Notes: generated from the sequence alone by a model not told the origin. Shown: positions 37,509 to 47,966, counted from the stretch's first letter. The stretch: 64,000 bases of DNA from Henriciella sp. AS95 (GCF_038900055.1 NZ_JBBMQM010000001.1:2356001-2420000), one strand, 5' to 3'. Translations and numbers: made by a program.

Positions 37509-39347
37509 ATGGCCGCAGAACTGATATCGAATTGGCCCATGTGGGTCAGCCTGATTGCGGTCCTCGTCACCATTGTCCTCTATACGCTCGATCGATGGTC
37601 AATGGAGATCATCTCGATCGGTGTGATCGCGGCATTGATGGTGATCTTCTCCCTGCCGGGCGCCGTCGGCGTTGATGGAAATCAAATTACTGCCAAAAAT
37701 CTGCTGGAGGGATTTGGCAACCCGGCCCTGATTACAATCATGGCCTTACTCGTCGTCGGACAAGGTATTTTCCAGACGGGCGCCATTGACGGACCGACAA
37801 AGGCGTTGGTGTCATCATACGGCAAACGGCCGTTTCTCACGCTGCTCACAACCTTTCTTGCTGTGTTCGCGACCAGCGCCCTCACCAACAATACGCCGGT
37901 GGTCATCATGTTCTTGCCGATCATGAGCGCGATTGCCTCCCGGATGAAGACGTCGCCCTCCAAGCTCATGATGCCGTTGAGTTTCGTGTCCATTCTCGCC
38001 GGGATGACAACTCTGATCGGTACTTCAACGAACCTGCTGGCGGCTGATGCCTACAACCGGATTGAAGACACGCAGTTGGGCTTTTTTGCGCAGACTCCAA
38101 TGGGCATCATCCTCGCGGGGGTCGGCATGGTGTACATCCTGTTATTCTCCCGCTTTCTGCTGCCGGATCGTGGCACATTTGCGGAAGAACTCGTGCCGAC
38201 GGGTAAACAGTTCGTCGCGCAGATCGAGGTGACCGGTGACCATTTCCTTGTTGGGAAATCACCGGTTGCGGGCATGTTTCCCGACCTAAAGCACATGACC
38301 GTCCGAATGATCCAGCGCGGCGAACGGGCCATATTACCGCCGTTTGACGATGTTCAATTGCGCGCCGGCGATCTGGTAATCGTCGCCGCTACGCGTAAAT
38401 CCTTGACCGATTTGCTGGCATCCCGGCCGGGTATGCTGCAACAGATATGGCAGGGCGCGGACGATTCCGACGACGTCGATTCGAATGCCCCACAGCTTAG
38501 CCTTGTCGAGGCCGTCATCGCACCGGGCTCGAGAATGGCCGGACGGACAGTCGAACTCCTCGGTTTCAGGCGCCTCACCTCCTCCGTGGTGCTTGGCATT
38601 CAGCGACGCTCCAGAATGATCCGCGCAAAACTTGGACAAATCCGACTGGAAGCAGGTGACACGCTGCTTCTTTGCGGTCCGACGGACGCCTTTCAGAACC
38701 TGCGGACCAGCCGTGATATTATTCTGCTTGAATGGTCCCAAAGTGAAATTCCCATCACGGCGCGCGGTCAGGCAGCACGCATCATTGCTATTTCGATGGT
38801 TATTGTCGCAGCCTTGAACCTAACCTCGATATTGATCGCTTCAGTGGCCGCTGCTGTGGCGATGATCCTGTTTCAATGCGTGAATACGCGTCAGGCAAGC
38901 CGCGCCCTCGACCTGCGGATCTTCCTCGTGATCGCAGCTGCGCTTGCCATGGGAACCGCTCTGGAAATGACAGGCGCTGCGACACTCATCGCGCAACTCG
39001 TCGTGGGCGTAGCCGAGCCCTATGGCGAGCTGGCGATCCTGTCCGCAATCTTCCTGAGTGTCGCGGTGCTGACCAACATCCTCAGTAATGCGGCAACCGC
39101 CGTCCTGTTCGCGCCGGTTGCGCTTGAAGCGGCGCACGCGGCCAATGCTGATCCATTGCCCTACGTCCTGGCGGTCATATACGCTGCCAATTGCAGCTTT
39201 GCCTCTCCAATCGCCTATCAGACGAACATGCTTGTCATGGCGCCCGGTCATTACAGATTTACGGACTTTATTAAGTTTGGTGGACCATTGATTGTAGTGA
39301 TATGGTTGGCCTTTACGGCATTGGCCCCTTGGCGATTTGGACTTTGA
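37509..39347 (+). CDS. SLC13 family permease with TrkA-C domains
   Basis: A 612-residue membrane transporter of the divalent-anion/sodium symporter (SLC13, CitM-related) superfamily. There are about 5-6 N-terminal helices with the signature TSALTNNTPVVIMFLP and GTSTNLL. Two cytoplasmic TrkA-C (RCK-C) domains follow (about 230-310 and 325-400), containing QLRAGDLVIV and RLEAGDTLLLC. The second half of the helices repeats the motif (LTNILSNAATAVLFAP) and SPIAYQTNMLV. GGAGG lies 5 bases before the ATG. Substrates in the family are sulfate, phosphate or dicarboxylates. Confidence 0.87.
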   Translation: MAAELISNWPMWVSLIAVLVTIVLYTLDRWSMEIISIGVIAALMVIFSLPGAVGVDGNQITAKNLLEGFGNPALITIMALLVVGQGIFQTGAIDGPTKALVSSYGKRPFLTLLTTFLAVFATSALTNNTPVVIMFLPIMSAIASRMKTSPSKLMMPLSFVSILAGMTTLIGTSTNLLAADAYNRIEDTQLGFFAQTPMGIILAGVGMVYILLFSRFLLPDRGTFAEELVPTGKQFVAQIEVTGDHFLVGKSPVAGMFPDLKHMTVRMIQRGERAILPPFDDVQLRAGDLVIVAATRKSLTDLLASRPGMLQQIWQGADDSDDVDSNAPQLSLVEAVIAPGSRMAGRTVELLGFRRLTSSVVLGIQRRSRMIRAKLGQIRLEAGDTLLLCGPTDAFQNLRTSRDIILLEWSQSEIPITARGQAARIIAISMVIVAALNLTSILIASVAAAVAMILFQCVNTRQASRALDLRIFLVIAAALAMGTALEMTGAATLIAQLVVGVAEPYGELAILSAIFLSVAVLTNILSNAATAVLFAPVALEAAHAANADPLPYVLAVIYAANCSFASPIAYQTNMLVMAPGHYRFTDFIKFGGPLIVVIWLAFTALAPWRFGL

Positions 39348-39359
39348 GTGCGTTAATAA

Positions 39360-40124
39360 ATGACGATGAAACTTGATGAGTCGCTATTTTCAGTACCCGG
39401 CTTGCGCCGTGGGCTGCGGTTTTACGTGACCGCGCCAACACCTTGCCCCTACCTGGAAGACCAGTTCGAGCGCAAAGCTTTCACTCATCTCGCACAAGCT
39501 TCTCCAGACTCTCTGCACCATCAACTCAGCGAAGCGGGCTTCCGCCGAAGTCAGGCCGTCGCGTACCGGCCGGCCTGCCCGAGCTGCAACGCTTGTCGCA
39601 GCGTCCGCGTCGACGCTGGAAACTTCAAACTCAGCCGCAATCAGGCGAGAATTGTAAATCGCAACCAGGACCTGGTCCGCACACCCGTCGAACCAAAAGC
39701 GACCCGCGAGCAATTCCGGCTGCTCAAGAATTACCTTCTCGCGCGTCACAAAGGCGGCGGCATGTCAGAGATGGGTTACCGCGAATATGTTGGCATGGTG
39801 AATGAATCACCGGTCCAGACGCTGCTCTTCGAATACCGCCAAGGAAGTGAGCCGGACGCGCCTTTGGTCGCCGTTTCGCTGACAGACGTGCTGCGAGACG
39901 GGTTTTCGATGGTCTACACTTTCTTCGATCCTCGGCAGTCTCAACGTAGCTTGGGCACCTACATGGTCCTTGATCACATATTGAGCGCTGAAGACTTTGC
40001 CCTGCCTCATGTTTATCTTGGCTACTGGATCAAGGGCAGCCAGAAAATGGACTACAAGCGTCGCTTCCAGCCGCTGGAAGTGCTTGACGGACCCGTCTGG
40101 CGTCGGCTTGAAGACGACGAATAG
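39360..40124 (+). CDS. bpt: Aspartate/glutamate leucyltransferase
   Basis: A 254-residue aminoacyl-tRNA-protein transferase that adds Leu to proteins with N-terminal Asp or Glu, marking them for ClpS/ClpAP in the N-end rule pathway. The N-terminal ATE domain has ACPSCNACRSVRV with the conserved Cys residues. The C-terminal domain has KYGG-equivalent GGGMSEMGYREYV and the late HVYLGYWIKGSQKMDYK. Gene length is standard. It sits 12 bases after the permease stop, so it may be cotranscribed with it. Confidence 0.93.
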   Translation: MTMKLDESLFSVPGLRRGLRFYVTAPTPCPYLEDQFERKAFTHLAQASPDSLHHQLSEAGFRRSQAVAYRPACPSCNACRSVRVDAGNFKLSRNQARIVNRNQDLVRTPVEPKATREQFRLLKNYLLARHKGGGMSEMGYREYVGMVNESPVQTLLFEYRQGSEPDAPLVAVSLTDVLRDGFSMVYTFFDPRQSQRSLGTYMVLDHILSAEDFALPHVYLGYWIKGSQKMDYKRRFQPLEVLDGPVWRRLEDDE

Positions 40125-40177
40125 ATCTTTCACCGGGCAAAAGTCCCGAGAATGATCACACCGGTCGGGAGGGCCCA

Positions 40178-41296
40178 TTGATCCGAAGACGCAATTTGCT
40201 GGGAGCCGGCCTTTTAGGCATCGGCGGTGCGGCCGCATCGTTCGGCAATCCGCACAAGGCCGCGGATCTTGCTGCACCAGCCGTTAGCCGCAACAGGCGC
40301 CGCCTGAACATGGTTACGACGTGGCCGAAAGGACTGCCCGGTCTTGGCCGCGCTGCCGAACGCGTTGCCGAATCAATTCTTGCGATGTCCAACGGTCTTA
40401 TCGAAGTGAAGGTCTACGCGGCCGGGGAACTTGTACCGGCCTTTGAAAGCTTCGACGCGGTCGCTAACGGCTCGGCCGATATGTATCACGGTGCGGAATA
40501 TTACTGGACGGCCAAATCAACCGCCTACCCCTTCTTTACGGCTGTTCCTTTCGGCATGACCGCGCAGGAAATCATGGGCTGGATCGATTTTGGCGGCGGG
40601 CAGAAACTCTGGGACGAACTGTCGGCCCAGTTCGGCGTCAAAGCCATTCAGGGCGCAAACACGGGACACCAGATGGGTGGTTGGTTTCGCAAGGAGATCA
40701 ACAGCCTGGATGACCTGGTCGGACTGCAGATGCGCATTCCCGGGCAAGGCGGTGACGTCCTGCGCGCGCTCGGTGGATCGGCCAAAGCACTGCCCGGTGG
40801 CGAAATCTATCAGGCGCTGCAGACCGGCAATATCGATGCAACCGAATGGGTCGGGCCTTGGAATGACTACTCCCTCGGATTTTACCGTGAAGCTCCTTAT
40901 TATTACGGGCCAGGCTTCCACGAACCAGGCGCGAGCCTGGCTGTCGGCATAAATCTCAAAGTCTGGGAAAGTATGTCACCTGGCGAAAAGGCCCTGATTA
41001 CGGCGGCGTGCCAGTCGGTAAACCACCTGTCTCTTGGCGAATTCACCTATCAGAATGCTGTCTATCTCAATATTTTGAAGGATGAGCACGGCGTTCAGAT
41101 GCGGTCGTTTCCCGATGATGTCGTGAAGGCGATGGGGGAAGCCGCTGCTGATGTGCGCGCGGCATCCGGGCGGGACGGAATTGAGAAACGCATCTATGAG
41201 AGCTTTGAGGCGGGCCTGAAAACCATGCGTGAATGGGCCGCTGTGTCAGATGGGCCTTATTACGCCGCTCGTGAACTCGGCGCACAAAACGAATAG
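40178..41296 (+). CDS. dctP: TRAP transporter substrate-binding protein, DctP family (2-oxoacid type)
   Basis: A 372-residue periplasmic solute receptor. The N-terminus MIRRRNLLGAG is a twin-arginine export signal and fixes a TTG start at 40178, which has GGAGGG 5 bases upstream. The mature part shows TTWPKGLPGLG, MYHGAEYYW, GGWFRKEI, GLQMRIPGQGGDVLRALG and EWVGPWNDYSLGF, resembling TakP-type receptors for 2-oxo acids or lactate. The conserved Arg of QMRIPG contacts the substrate carboxylate. The small and large permease genes follow, giving a complete TRAP system. Confidence 0.9.
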   Translation: MIRRRNLLGAGLLGIGGAAASFGNPHKAADLAAPAVSRNRRRLNMVTTWPKGLPGLGRAAERVAESILAMSNGLIEVKVYAAGELVPAFESFDAVANGSADMYHGAEYYWTAKSTAYPFFTAVPFGMTAQEIMGWIDFGGGQKLWDELSAQFGVKAIQGANTGHQMGGWFRKEINSLDDLVGLQMRIPGQGGDVLRALGGSAKALPGGEIYQALQTGNIDATEWVGPWNDYSLGFYREAPYYYGPGFHEPGASLAVGINLKVWESMSPGEKALITAACQSVNHLSLGEFTYQNAVYLNILKDEHGVQMRSFPDDVVKAMGEAAADVRAASGRDGIEKRIYESFEAGLKTMREWAAVSDGPYYAARELGAQNE

Positions 41297-41304
41297 GCGC
41301 GGCA

Positions 41305-41973
41305 ATGGGGGCAGACTTTTTTCTCACGCTCGGAAGCTTCCTTAAATGGATTGGCATCTGTCTGTTGCCTGTCTTCCTCCTCCCCCTACTCACGCTCGTT
41401 TTTCCGGCGGTATTTGCCCGCGTCTCTGTATTCCTGTGCCGTCAGATAGATAGAGCGACGCGGTTTGTGCTCAGCGCGGCCATCGTTGCTTCTGTCTTGC
41501 TCTTCATGCTTCAGCTTGCCGTTGTGATCGCGAGTTACGCCTTTGCTCTGTCGTGGACGTGGCTCTCGGAAACCGTGATCTATGCGTTTGCGACCATGTT
41601 CATGCTTGGCGCAGCGTCGGCACTCAAGGACGACTCCCATGTGCGTGTCGATATTCTCCGCCCTCGTTTTGGCGAAGAAGGCCGCAACTGGATCGAGTTG
41701 GCTGGGACCTATCTGTTCCTATTTCCAATTTGCATACGAATTCTGACAACCGGCGAACAAGGACTGACGCGCGCCTGGTCTCTGTTTGAAGGGTCGCGAG
41801 AGAGTGATGGCCTCCCCCTCCTTTTCCTCTTCAAAACACTCGTACCGATATTTGCCGTTCTTCTCCTGGCACAGGGCCTGTCGATCGCGCTCAAGTCCGC
41901 ACTGCGCCTGACAGGGCAAATGAAAGAAGGCGACGCTGACAACACGCCGATGAGCGAACACTATGGAGCTTGA
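41305..41973 (+). CDS. dctQ: TRAP transporter small permease, DctQ type
   Basis: A 222-residue membrane protein with four to five hydrophobic segments. The family motif is near FMLGAASALKDDSHVRVDI, the usual alanine-rich, charged turn of DctQ proteins. It is 8 bases after the receptor gene and overlaps the large permease by 11 bases. It forms the membrane complex with the large permease in a sodium-coupled transporter. Confidence 0.9.
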   Translation: MGADFFLTLGSFLKWIGICLLPVFLLPLLTLVFPAVFARVSVFLCRQIDRATRFVLSAAIVASVLLFMLQLAVVIASYAFALSWTWLSETVIYAFATMFMLGAASALKDDSHVRVDILRPRFGEEGRNWIELAGTYLFLFPICIRILTTGEQGLTRAWSLFEGSRESDGLPLLFLFKTLVPIFAVLLLAQGLSIALKSALRLTGQMKEGDADNTPMSEHYGA

Positions 41974-43543
41974 GGTCCTTCTCGCCCTGTTGATGTTCGC
42001 GACCGCTATCGGCGCGCTGCTCGCGGGCTATCCCGTTGCGCTTACACTTGGTGGCGTCGCTCTTATTTTCGCGCTGATCGGCATCGCAGTTGGCGTATTT
42101 CCAGAGCCTTTATTGAGGTCGTTACCAAGCCGCATACAGGGCGGTTCGATCATGCAGAACGAAACGCTCGTCGCCGTGCCCTTATTTGTCCTCATGGGCG
42201 TGATTCTCGAGCGCTCACGCGTCGCAGAGGACCTGCTGCACATCGCCAGCCGCCTCCTCGGCGGCGTTCGGGGCGGCCTTGGCTATGCCGTTGTCCTCGT
42301 TGGCGCGCTGCTCGCGGCCTCTACCGGTATCGTAGGCGCGACGGTCATCACGATGACGCTCATCGCCCTGCCGTCAATGCTGCAAAAGAACTACGACCCG
42401 AAACTCGCGACAGGCACGATTGCGGCGTCAGGCACCCTTGGCCAGATCATTCCGCCGAGCATTGTGCTCATCCTGCTTGCCGACGCAGTCTCCAACGCGG
42501 CGAGCCAGGCCGCTTCTCAAATGGAGGGAGACGGCTTCGTCGTTTCAGTCGGTGATCTCTTCGCCGGCGCCCTCATTCCCGGCGTCATCCTGGTCGGCTT
42601 GTACCTCGCCTGGATAGCCTTTACGGCATTTACCCGGCCCTCGGCCTGTCCGGCGACCAGCGATGATGACGGTCCGCCTTTGACGCGAAAAGAAGTTCTG
42701 TTTGGCCTCGGCGCTCCATTGGTGCTGATCATCGCTGTCCTGGGAGCCATCCTGGCAGGCATAGCGACGCCAACCGAAGCTGCATCGATCGGTGTTGCTG
42801 GCGCGTTGCTGCTGGCTGGCCTGCGGTTGAGCACGAAAGATGATGAATTGCTTCAGCGATTTGTATTGATCGCTTTCCCGTCGATGTTCGCCATCTTGCT
42901 GGTGCGAAATCTTATCGATCTCCGTCTCGGTGTGGAGCACCTCTCTGCCATAACGATTATCGGGGCGCTGATCACACTTGCGGCGACCGTACTCCTGTTC
43001 GTCGGCATCTTGGCCAGCATGATGATCCTGCACCGCAGCGACCAGCTGCAGCCTGCGCTGAAAAGCGCTGTGCACATTACGTCTATGGTTTTCCTGATCC
43101 TGATCGGTGCGTCATTGTTCTCGCTCGTCTTCAGGGGATATGGCGGCGATGAAACCGTAGCAGAAGTCCTGGCTTCAATACCTGGCGGCCGCTGGGGGGC
43201 ATTGATCGGTGCCATGCTGGTCATGTTCGTGCTCGGCTTCTTCCTGGACTTCATTGAGATCGTCTTCGTCGTCGTCCCCCTCGTCACGCCGCCGTTGATT
43301 GTCATGGGTTTCGACCCTGTCTGGCTCGCCATTCTGATGGCGCTCAATCTGCAAACCAGCTTTCTGACACCTCCCTTTGGGTTCGCACTCTTTTATCTGC
43401 GAGGCGCAGCACCCGACACCGTGAAGACCGCTGATATCTGGCGCGGCGCTGTACCCTTTATCGGGCTACAACTTCTCATCATCTTGCTTGTGGCCCTCGT
43501 GCCGGGCCTCGCCACCTGGTTGCCGTCACTTGTGGCCAAATAA
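41963..43543 (+). CDS. dctM: TRAP transporter large permease, DctM type
   Basis: A 526-residue membrane protein of about 12-14 helices, the ion-coupled translocation subunit of the TRAP system. Recognisable are LVAVPLFVLMGVILE, GALLAASTGIVGATVITM, AASGTLGQIIPPS and the C-terminal LTPPFGFALFYLRG. A central insertion (about 230-330) adds helices relative to minimal DctM. The reading frame starts inside the dctQ end. A bidirectional terminator follows. Confidence 0.93.
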   Translation: MELEVLLALLMFATAIGALLAGYPVALTLGGVALIFALIGIAVGVFPEPLLRSLPSRIQGGSIMQNETLVAVPLFVLMGVILERSRVAEDLLHIASRLLGGVRGGLGYAVVLVGALLAASTGIVGATVITMTLIALPSMLQKNYDPKLATGTIAASGTLGQIIPPSIVLILLADAVSNAASQAASQMEGDGFVVSVGDLFAGALIPGVILVGLYLAWIAFTAFTRPSACPATSDDDGPPLTRKEVLFGLGAPLVLIIAVLGAILAGIATPTEAASIGVAGALLLAGLRLSTKDDELLQRFVLIAFPSMFAILLVRNLIDLRLGVEHLSAITIIGALITLAATVLLFVGILASMMILHRSDQLQPALKSAVHITSMVFLILIGASLFSLVFRGYGGDETVAEVLASIPGGRWGALIGAMLVMFVLGFFLDFIEIVFVVVPLVTPPLIVMGFDPVWLAILMALNLQTSFLTPPFGFALFYLRGAAPDTVKTADIWRGAVPFIGLQLLIILLVALVPGLATWLPSLVAK

Positions 43544-43546
43544 AAA

Positions 43547-43572
43547 GCCCGCCAAAATCCGGCGGGCCTTTC
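43547..43572. terminator. Bidirectional terminator between dctM and lemA
   Basis: GCCCGCC pairs with GGCGGGC around AAAATCC. On the minus strand it ends in GGGCTTTTTATTT, and on the plus strand in CTTTC. It lies between the convergent dctM and lemA stops and should terminate both. Confidence 0.85.
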
Positions 43573-43601
43573 AATCATTTCACATGGTTACGCGGCGCGC
43601 G

Positions 43602-44162
43602 TTAGAATTTCACTTCCGGCACCGTGGAAAGCGCTGTGCGATCGCCGCCCAGATCAAAGAATTCGCGTTCCGGGAAGTTGAACATGCCGGCCACGATAGA
43701 GTTCGGGAACTGCTCGCGTGACGTGTTGTAGTCCTGAACGGCAGCGTTGTAGAAGCGCCGCGCGGCGGCCAGTTTGTCTTCGATGACGGACAGCTCGTCC
43801 TGAAGGTCTTTGAAGTTCTCATTGGCTTTGAGGTCAGGATACGCCTCGGCCAGCGCAAACAGTTTGCCAAGCGCACTCGTCAGCATGCCTTCGGCTTGCG
43901 CCATCTCCCCAGGAGAGTTTGCGGCAACAGCCGAGTTCCGCGCCGTGATCACCGCATCAAGCGTTTCGCGCTCGTGCGTGGCGTATCCTTTAACGGTTTC
44001 AACGAGGTTCGGGATCAGGTTCTGACGCTGCTTCAGCTGAACGTCGATGTCGGCAAAAGCCTGATTGACGCGCTGCTTCTTCGAAACCAGCGAATTGTAG
44101 ATGCCGATCAGGAAAACGACGACAATCGCCAGCGCCCCGAGCAGTACGTAAAGAACAGTCAT
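43602..44162 (-). CDS. lemA: LemA family protein
   Basis: A 186-residue LemA protein. One N-terminal membrane helix (about 3-22) is followed by a helical cytoplasmic or periplasmic coiled domain. Family signatures are YNSLVSKKQRVNQAFADIDV, QRQNLIPNLVETVKGYATHE and the late FYNAAVQDYNT. The ATG at 44162 has GGAGG 7 bases upstream; a TTG one codon earlier is too near that site. Function is not established. It is 60 bases downstream of parC on the same strand and ends at a strong terminator. The usual TPM-domain partner gene is absent. Confidence 0.9.
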   Translation of the reverse strand: MTVLYVLLGALAIVVVFLIGIYNSLVSKKQRVNQAFADIDVQLKQRQNLIPNLVETVKGYATHERETLDAVITARNSAVAANSPGEMAQAEGMLTSALGKLFALAEAYPDLKANENFKDLQDELSVIEDKLAAARRFYNAAVQDYNTSREQFPNSIVAGMFNFPEREFFDLGGDRTALSTVPEVKF

Positions 44163-44222
44163 CAAAGACCTCCACCCTCTTAATCAATCAATGCAGTAGC
44201 CGCCACTACGGACCGTGGCAAG

Positions 44223-46457
44223 CTATCCGCTAAAGAGACCCGACTTCGGGAACCCCTTTGGTGCAATCTTGCCTGCCTGCGCACGCTTGCCGAGCCACTC
44301 CTCCCATTCAGGGAAGCCGCGTGAACGACCAGCCGCGTCCTTCACGAAGAGTCCGTCTTCGCGGAAGAAGGTCATTGCATCCGCGAGCGTTTCCTTGCCG
44401 CGGTAATTCTGCAGTTTGACCCCTTTGCCACGCGGCATTTCTGGCAGCTCGTCCAGCGGGAATACGAGGAGCTTTTTATTGGTGCCGATCACGGCAATCT
44501 GGTCGCCCTCAACAGGTTCGCAGAGAACCAATTTCCCGCCACCGGTATTCACCGACGATTTGCCGGCCTTGCGGTTCGATTCCAGTTCTCCCTCGGGGAC
44601 GATGAAGCCATAACCGATGTCTGACGCGACGAGACGTTTGCGGTCCGGCTCAAGTTTGAACATGGAAACGATGTCGACATTGTCTTCCAGGTCGATAGAC
44701 AAGCGAATTGGCTCTCCATGTCCGCGCCCGCCCGGAAGCTTATCGCAGGTCAAGGTAAAAGCTCGACCATCGCTTGCCATCAGAATGATCTTGTCGGTCG
44801 TGTAGACCTCTTCACTCAGATAGAGACTGTCTCCGTCCTTGAATTTGGTCGTTTCAAGATCGACGCCGTGCCCCTTGAGACCACGGATCCACCCCATGGA
44901 CGAGAGGACAACCGTGAGAGGCTCTTTCGGCGTGGATGCCTCAAGAGCCGCTGTGAGGTCGATCTCTGGCGCGTCTTCGAATGCAGCCCGGCGACGACCA
45001 AGCTCGGTCTCAGGATCGAAGGCCTTGCGAGCTTCTTTGAGCTCTTTGCCGACTTTGGTCCACTGGCGGCGCGTCGACCCAAGCAGGGCTTCGATCTGCG
45101 CGCGCTCTTCCATAAGGTTTTCATGCTCGCGCTTGATCTCCATCTCCTCGAGTTTACGCAGGGCGCGCAAACGGAGATTGAGGATCGCTTCAGCCTGGAC
45201 ATCGGTGATCTTGAACCGGTCCATCATGAATTGTTTCGGTTCATCCTCTTCACGGATAATCCGGATGACCTCATCAATATTGAGATATGCGATGAGATAG
45301 CCGTCGAGCAGATGGAGGCGCTTCTCAATCTTGTCCAGACGGAACGCAGCGCGGCGCACGACGACTTCGCGGCGATGGTCGAGATAGGCTTGCAACACCT
45401 CTCGCAGCCCCATGACGCGCGGAGCCCCCTTATGCAGCACGTTCATGTTCATCGAGAAGCGCGACTCCAGGTCACAGAGCTTGAACAAGCTCTCCATCAG
45501 CACGTCCGGTTCAACCGTCTTGGCGCGCGGCTCGAGCACGATACGAATGTCTTCTGCGCTTTCGTCACGAACATCGCTGAGAAGCGGCGCCTTTTTGCTC
45601 TCGATAAGCTCGGCCAGCTTTTCAATGAGGCGCGACTTCTGAACCTGATACGGAATCTCCGTGACGATGACCTGCCAGGTGCCGCGGCCAAGGTCTTCGA
45701 CATGCCAGCGCGCGCGGATGCGAAAACCTCCACGGCCGGTCTCGTAAGCTTCGCGGATAGCACTGCGGGGCTCAACGATAACGCCGCCTGTGGGGAAGTC
45801 CGGCCCGGGCATGACGTTCATCAGCTCGGTGATGGAAGTGTCCTTGTTGTCGATCAGCAGCAGAGCGGCATCAATGACTTCAGCGACGTTGTGAGACGGA
45901 ATCGAGGTCGCCATACCGACAGCGATGCCAGTGGCACCATTCGCCAGCAGGTTTGGATATCCGGCCGGCAGCACCACCGGCTCTGTATCGGTTTCCGAAT
46001 AGTTGTCTTTGAAATCGACCGCATCCTCATTGAGGCCTTCAAGCAGCAGTTTCGCTGCTTCGGTCATGCGCGCTTCGGTATAGCGATATGCGGCTGCATT
46101 ATCGCCATCGATATTGCCGAAATTACCCTGACCATCGACAAGCGGATAGCGAACCGAGAAATCCTGCGCGAGCCGGACGAGTGTGTCATAGATCGCGCTG
46201 TCGCCGTGGGGATGGAAGTTACCCATGACGTCACCAACGATTTTGGCGCACTTGCGGAACCCTGCATCCGGATCAAGCTTTAGTTCCCGCATGCCGTAGA
46301 GAATACGGCGCTGGACCGGTTTGAGGCCGTCCCGCACATCTGGAAGCGCCCGCGAAGTAATTGTCGACAGCGCATAAGCGAGATAGCGCTTCGTCAGTGC
46401 TTCGCTAAGCGGTTCGTTGATAATCTTGCCATCTTCATGGTCCAGAAGGTCGGACAT
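44223..46457 (-). CDS. parC: DNA topoisomerase IV subunit A
   Basis: A 744-residue type IIA topoisomerase subunit that decatenates daughter chromosomes with ParE. The DNA-gate region has [35 protein letters not shown] and the catalytic Tyr in [11 protein letters not shown]. The C-terminal part (about 500-744) contains degenerate beta-pinwheel blades, fewer than in GyrA, and no GyrA box was seen, supporting ParC rather than GyrA. GGGAG 6 bases before the ATG supports the start. parE lies about 8 kb away in the opposite orientation. Confidence 0.95.
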   Translation of the reverse strand: MSDLLDHEDGKIINEPLSEALTKRYLAYALSTITSRALPDVRDGLKPVQRRILYGMRELKLDPDAGFRKCAKIVGDVMGNFHPHGDSAIYDTLVRLAQDFSVRYPLVDGQGNFGNIDGDNAAAYRYTEARMTEAAKLLLEGLNEDAVDFKDNYSETDTEPVVLPAGYPNLLANGATGIAVGMATSIPSHNVAEVIDAALLLIDNKDTSITELMNVMPGPDFPTGGVIVEPRSAIREAYETGRGGFRIRARWHVEDLGRGTWQVIVTEIPYQVQKSRLIEKLAELIESKKAPLLSDVRDESAEDIRIVLEPRAKTVEPDVLMESLFKLCDLESRFSMNMNVLHKGAPRVMGLREVLQAYLDHRREVVVRRAAFRLDKIEKRLHLLDGYLIAYLNIDEVIRIIREEDEPKQFMMDRFKITDVQAEAILNLRLRALRKLEEMEIKREHENLMEERAQIEALLGSTRRQWTKVGKELKEARKAFDPETELGRRRAAFEDAPEIDLTAALEASTPKEPLTVVLSSMGWIRGLKGHGVDLETTKFKDGDSLYLSEEVYTTDKIILMASDGRAFTLTCDKLPGGRGHGEPIRLSIDLEDNVDIVSMFKLEPDRKRLVASDIGYGFIVPEGELESNRKAGKSSVNTGGGKLVLCEPVEGDQIAVIGTNKKLLVFPLDELPEMPRGKGVKLQNYRGKETLADAMTFFREDGLFVKDAAGRSRGFPEWEEWLGKRAQAGKIAPKGFPKSGLFSG

Positions 46458-46536
46458 GTAGGCTCCCTATTCTTGTTCCCGATCGGGAATCAGCCAGCAG
46501 ACGTAACGTTAACAGATTGCCGCGATTGGTTAAGGA

Positions 46537-47238
46537 ATGAACAACACGCTCGAAAGAACGATAAAGCAGGTCGGCATTGTCGCCATCGTTCTGTTCGCGA
46601 TCTTTATCGCCAATCGTTACCTGCCGGCACAGCATAACCCGCTGAGACCGATCAGCCTGAATGACCCGATTGGCGTCGCCACATACTTCAAGCTTCAGCG
46701 TATAAAGGCCGACACAGACCTGTGCTATGACGTGCTTCAGAAAGCTGGCGTCGAGTATACGCCCTTGACAGATGAAGACGCGAGCACCGACCGCTGCCCC
46801 CTGTCACGGACCGCCGTCCTGAACAATTCGACGATCCCCTATTCGGTCGCACCACTCAAGATGACCTGCCACCAGATGGCTTCGCTGTATATCTGGGAAC
46901 GCGAAATCGTTGCGCCTGCCGCGAGAGATATTCTTGGTTCACCGGTCGAAGAAGTGCTGACCTATGGCAGCTTTTCCTGTCGCAATATCGCCGGCTCAAA
47001 ACGCCTCAGTGAGCACGGCCGCGCAAATGCCATCGACATTCGCGGTTTCAAGCTGGCCGATGGGCGAACCGTCGACGTGCGCCAACATTGGCGAGAGGAC
47101 AGTGAACTGGGGGAATTTCTGACCGCGACCCATGACGGCGCGTGCCGATTGTTCTCTGTTGTACTCGGACCAGATTACAACGCCGCCCATGCCGACCACT
47201 TCCACTTTGACATGGGTAGCAGCAGCATCTGCCGCTAG
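46537..47238 (+). CDS. Extensin-like family protein
   Basis: A 233-residue protein with an N-terminal hydrophobic segment (about 10-25) acting as signal anchor. The C-terminal domain is the extensin-like domain, related to D-Ala-D-Ala peptidase folds of the M15/LAS group. It shows EHGRANAIDIRGF (His and Asp ligands) and HADHFHFDMG (paired His). The Cys residues (LCYDV, DRCPLS, MTCHQM, SFSCRN, GACRLF, SICR) suggest disulfides and an extracytoplasmic place. It may be a peptidoglycan hydrolase; activity has not been shown for most members. Its stop overlaps the converging recO stop. Confidence 0.85.
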   Translation: MNNTLERTIKQVGIVAIVLFAIFIANRYLPAQHNPLRPISLNDPIGVATYFKLQRIKADTDLCYDVLQKAGVEYTPLTDEDASTDRCPLSRTAVLNNSTIPYSVAPLKMTCHQMASLYIWEREIVAPAARDILGSPVEEVLTYGSFSCRNIAGSKRLSEHGRANAIDIRGFKLADGRTVDVRQHWREDSELGEFLTATHDGACRLFSVVLGPDYNAAHADHFHFDMGSSSICR

Positions 47239-47966
47239 GTGCGTTTGACGAGCCTTGCATAGAGACGACGTCTTGGCTCTGGTAAGTCCTTGTTGTTTGC
47301 ATGGAAGAGACGACGCTCAACAAAGACGCCGGTCAATTCAAGGCCATCGATGATATCGGCGTCGGAAGCGGGCTGCTTCGGATCAACCAGGAACGCGGGC
47401 AACGCCAACAAGCGATCAACATACTCTTCAGCTTCCGAGCCGCGCACCGCCCTGCCCGTTTTTGGCGAAACGTGGGTCAGCCCATCATTTTCGCCGCTGA
47501 TCGCACAGGCATCGAGATCAAGACCGAACCCGAGAGCAGACAGCAGTCCGAGCTCCCATCTGACATAAAGCGCAGGCCAGACGTCTTCTTCTTCCAGGCT
47601 GTTGAGCAACATTTCGGTCGCCTCAAACAAGTAGGATCCAGCCTGATCACCTTCATTGAGCGTGCCCCTGAGAAGAGCCGCGACTGATGCTACGGCAAGC
47701 AAGGCCTCAGGAAGGTCAATGAGCCGCGAAGACCGGGCCCTCGTGGCCTCGGCAACATCGAACCGACCAAGCTGCTCTTCCAGTCGGCCGGACCAGGAAA
47801 GCTCGACTGAGTTTCCCGGCTCGAATTGGGCACGCTTTTTTCGCGATGCGCCGCCATAGACCAGGCCGGACCTCCGACCTCGAGTTTTGGTCAATACGTC
47901 CAGGATCAGGCCGCTTTCACCAAATTTGCGACCGCCGAGGATCAGGCCCTCATCGCGCCACTGCAT
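47235..47966 (-). CDS. recO: DNA repair protein RecO
   Basis: A 243-residue RecO: loads RecA onto SSB-coated DNA in the RecFOR pathway. The N-terminal OB fold starts MQWRDEGLILGGRKFGESG, a typical RecO N-terminus, with LTKTRGRRSGLVYGG. The C-terminal helical domain carries LGFGLDLDACAI; the zinc-binding Cys set seen in some RecO proteins is not complete here. It is the last gene of the rpoZ-to-recO operon and its start shares one base with the era stop. Its 3' end overlaps the extensin-like gene by 4 bases. Confidence 0.93.
   Translation of the reverse strand: MQWRDEGLILGGRKFGESGLILDVLTKTRGRRSGLVYGGASRKKRAQFEPGNSVELSWSGRLEEQLGRFDVAEATRARSSRLIDLPEALLAVASVAALLRGTLNEGDQAGSYLFEATEMLLNSLEEEDVWPALYVRWELGLLSALGFGLDLDACAISGENDGLTHVSPKTGRAVRGSEAEEYVDRLLALPAFLVDPKQPASDADIIDGLELTGVFVERRLFHANNKDLPEPRRRLYARLVKRT

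Noticed and set aside
44718-46283. A 521-residue open frame antisense to parC
   Set aside because: Same reasoning: parC is complete with its catalytic Tyr, and no ribosome binding site or known motif supports the antisense frame.
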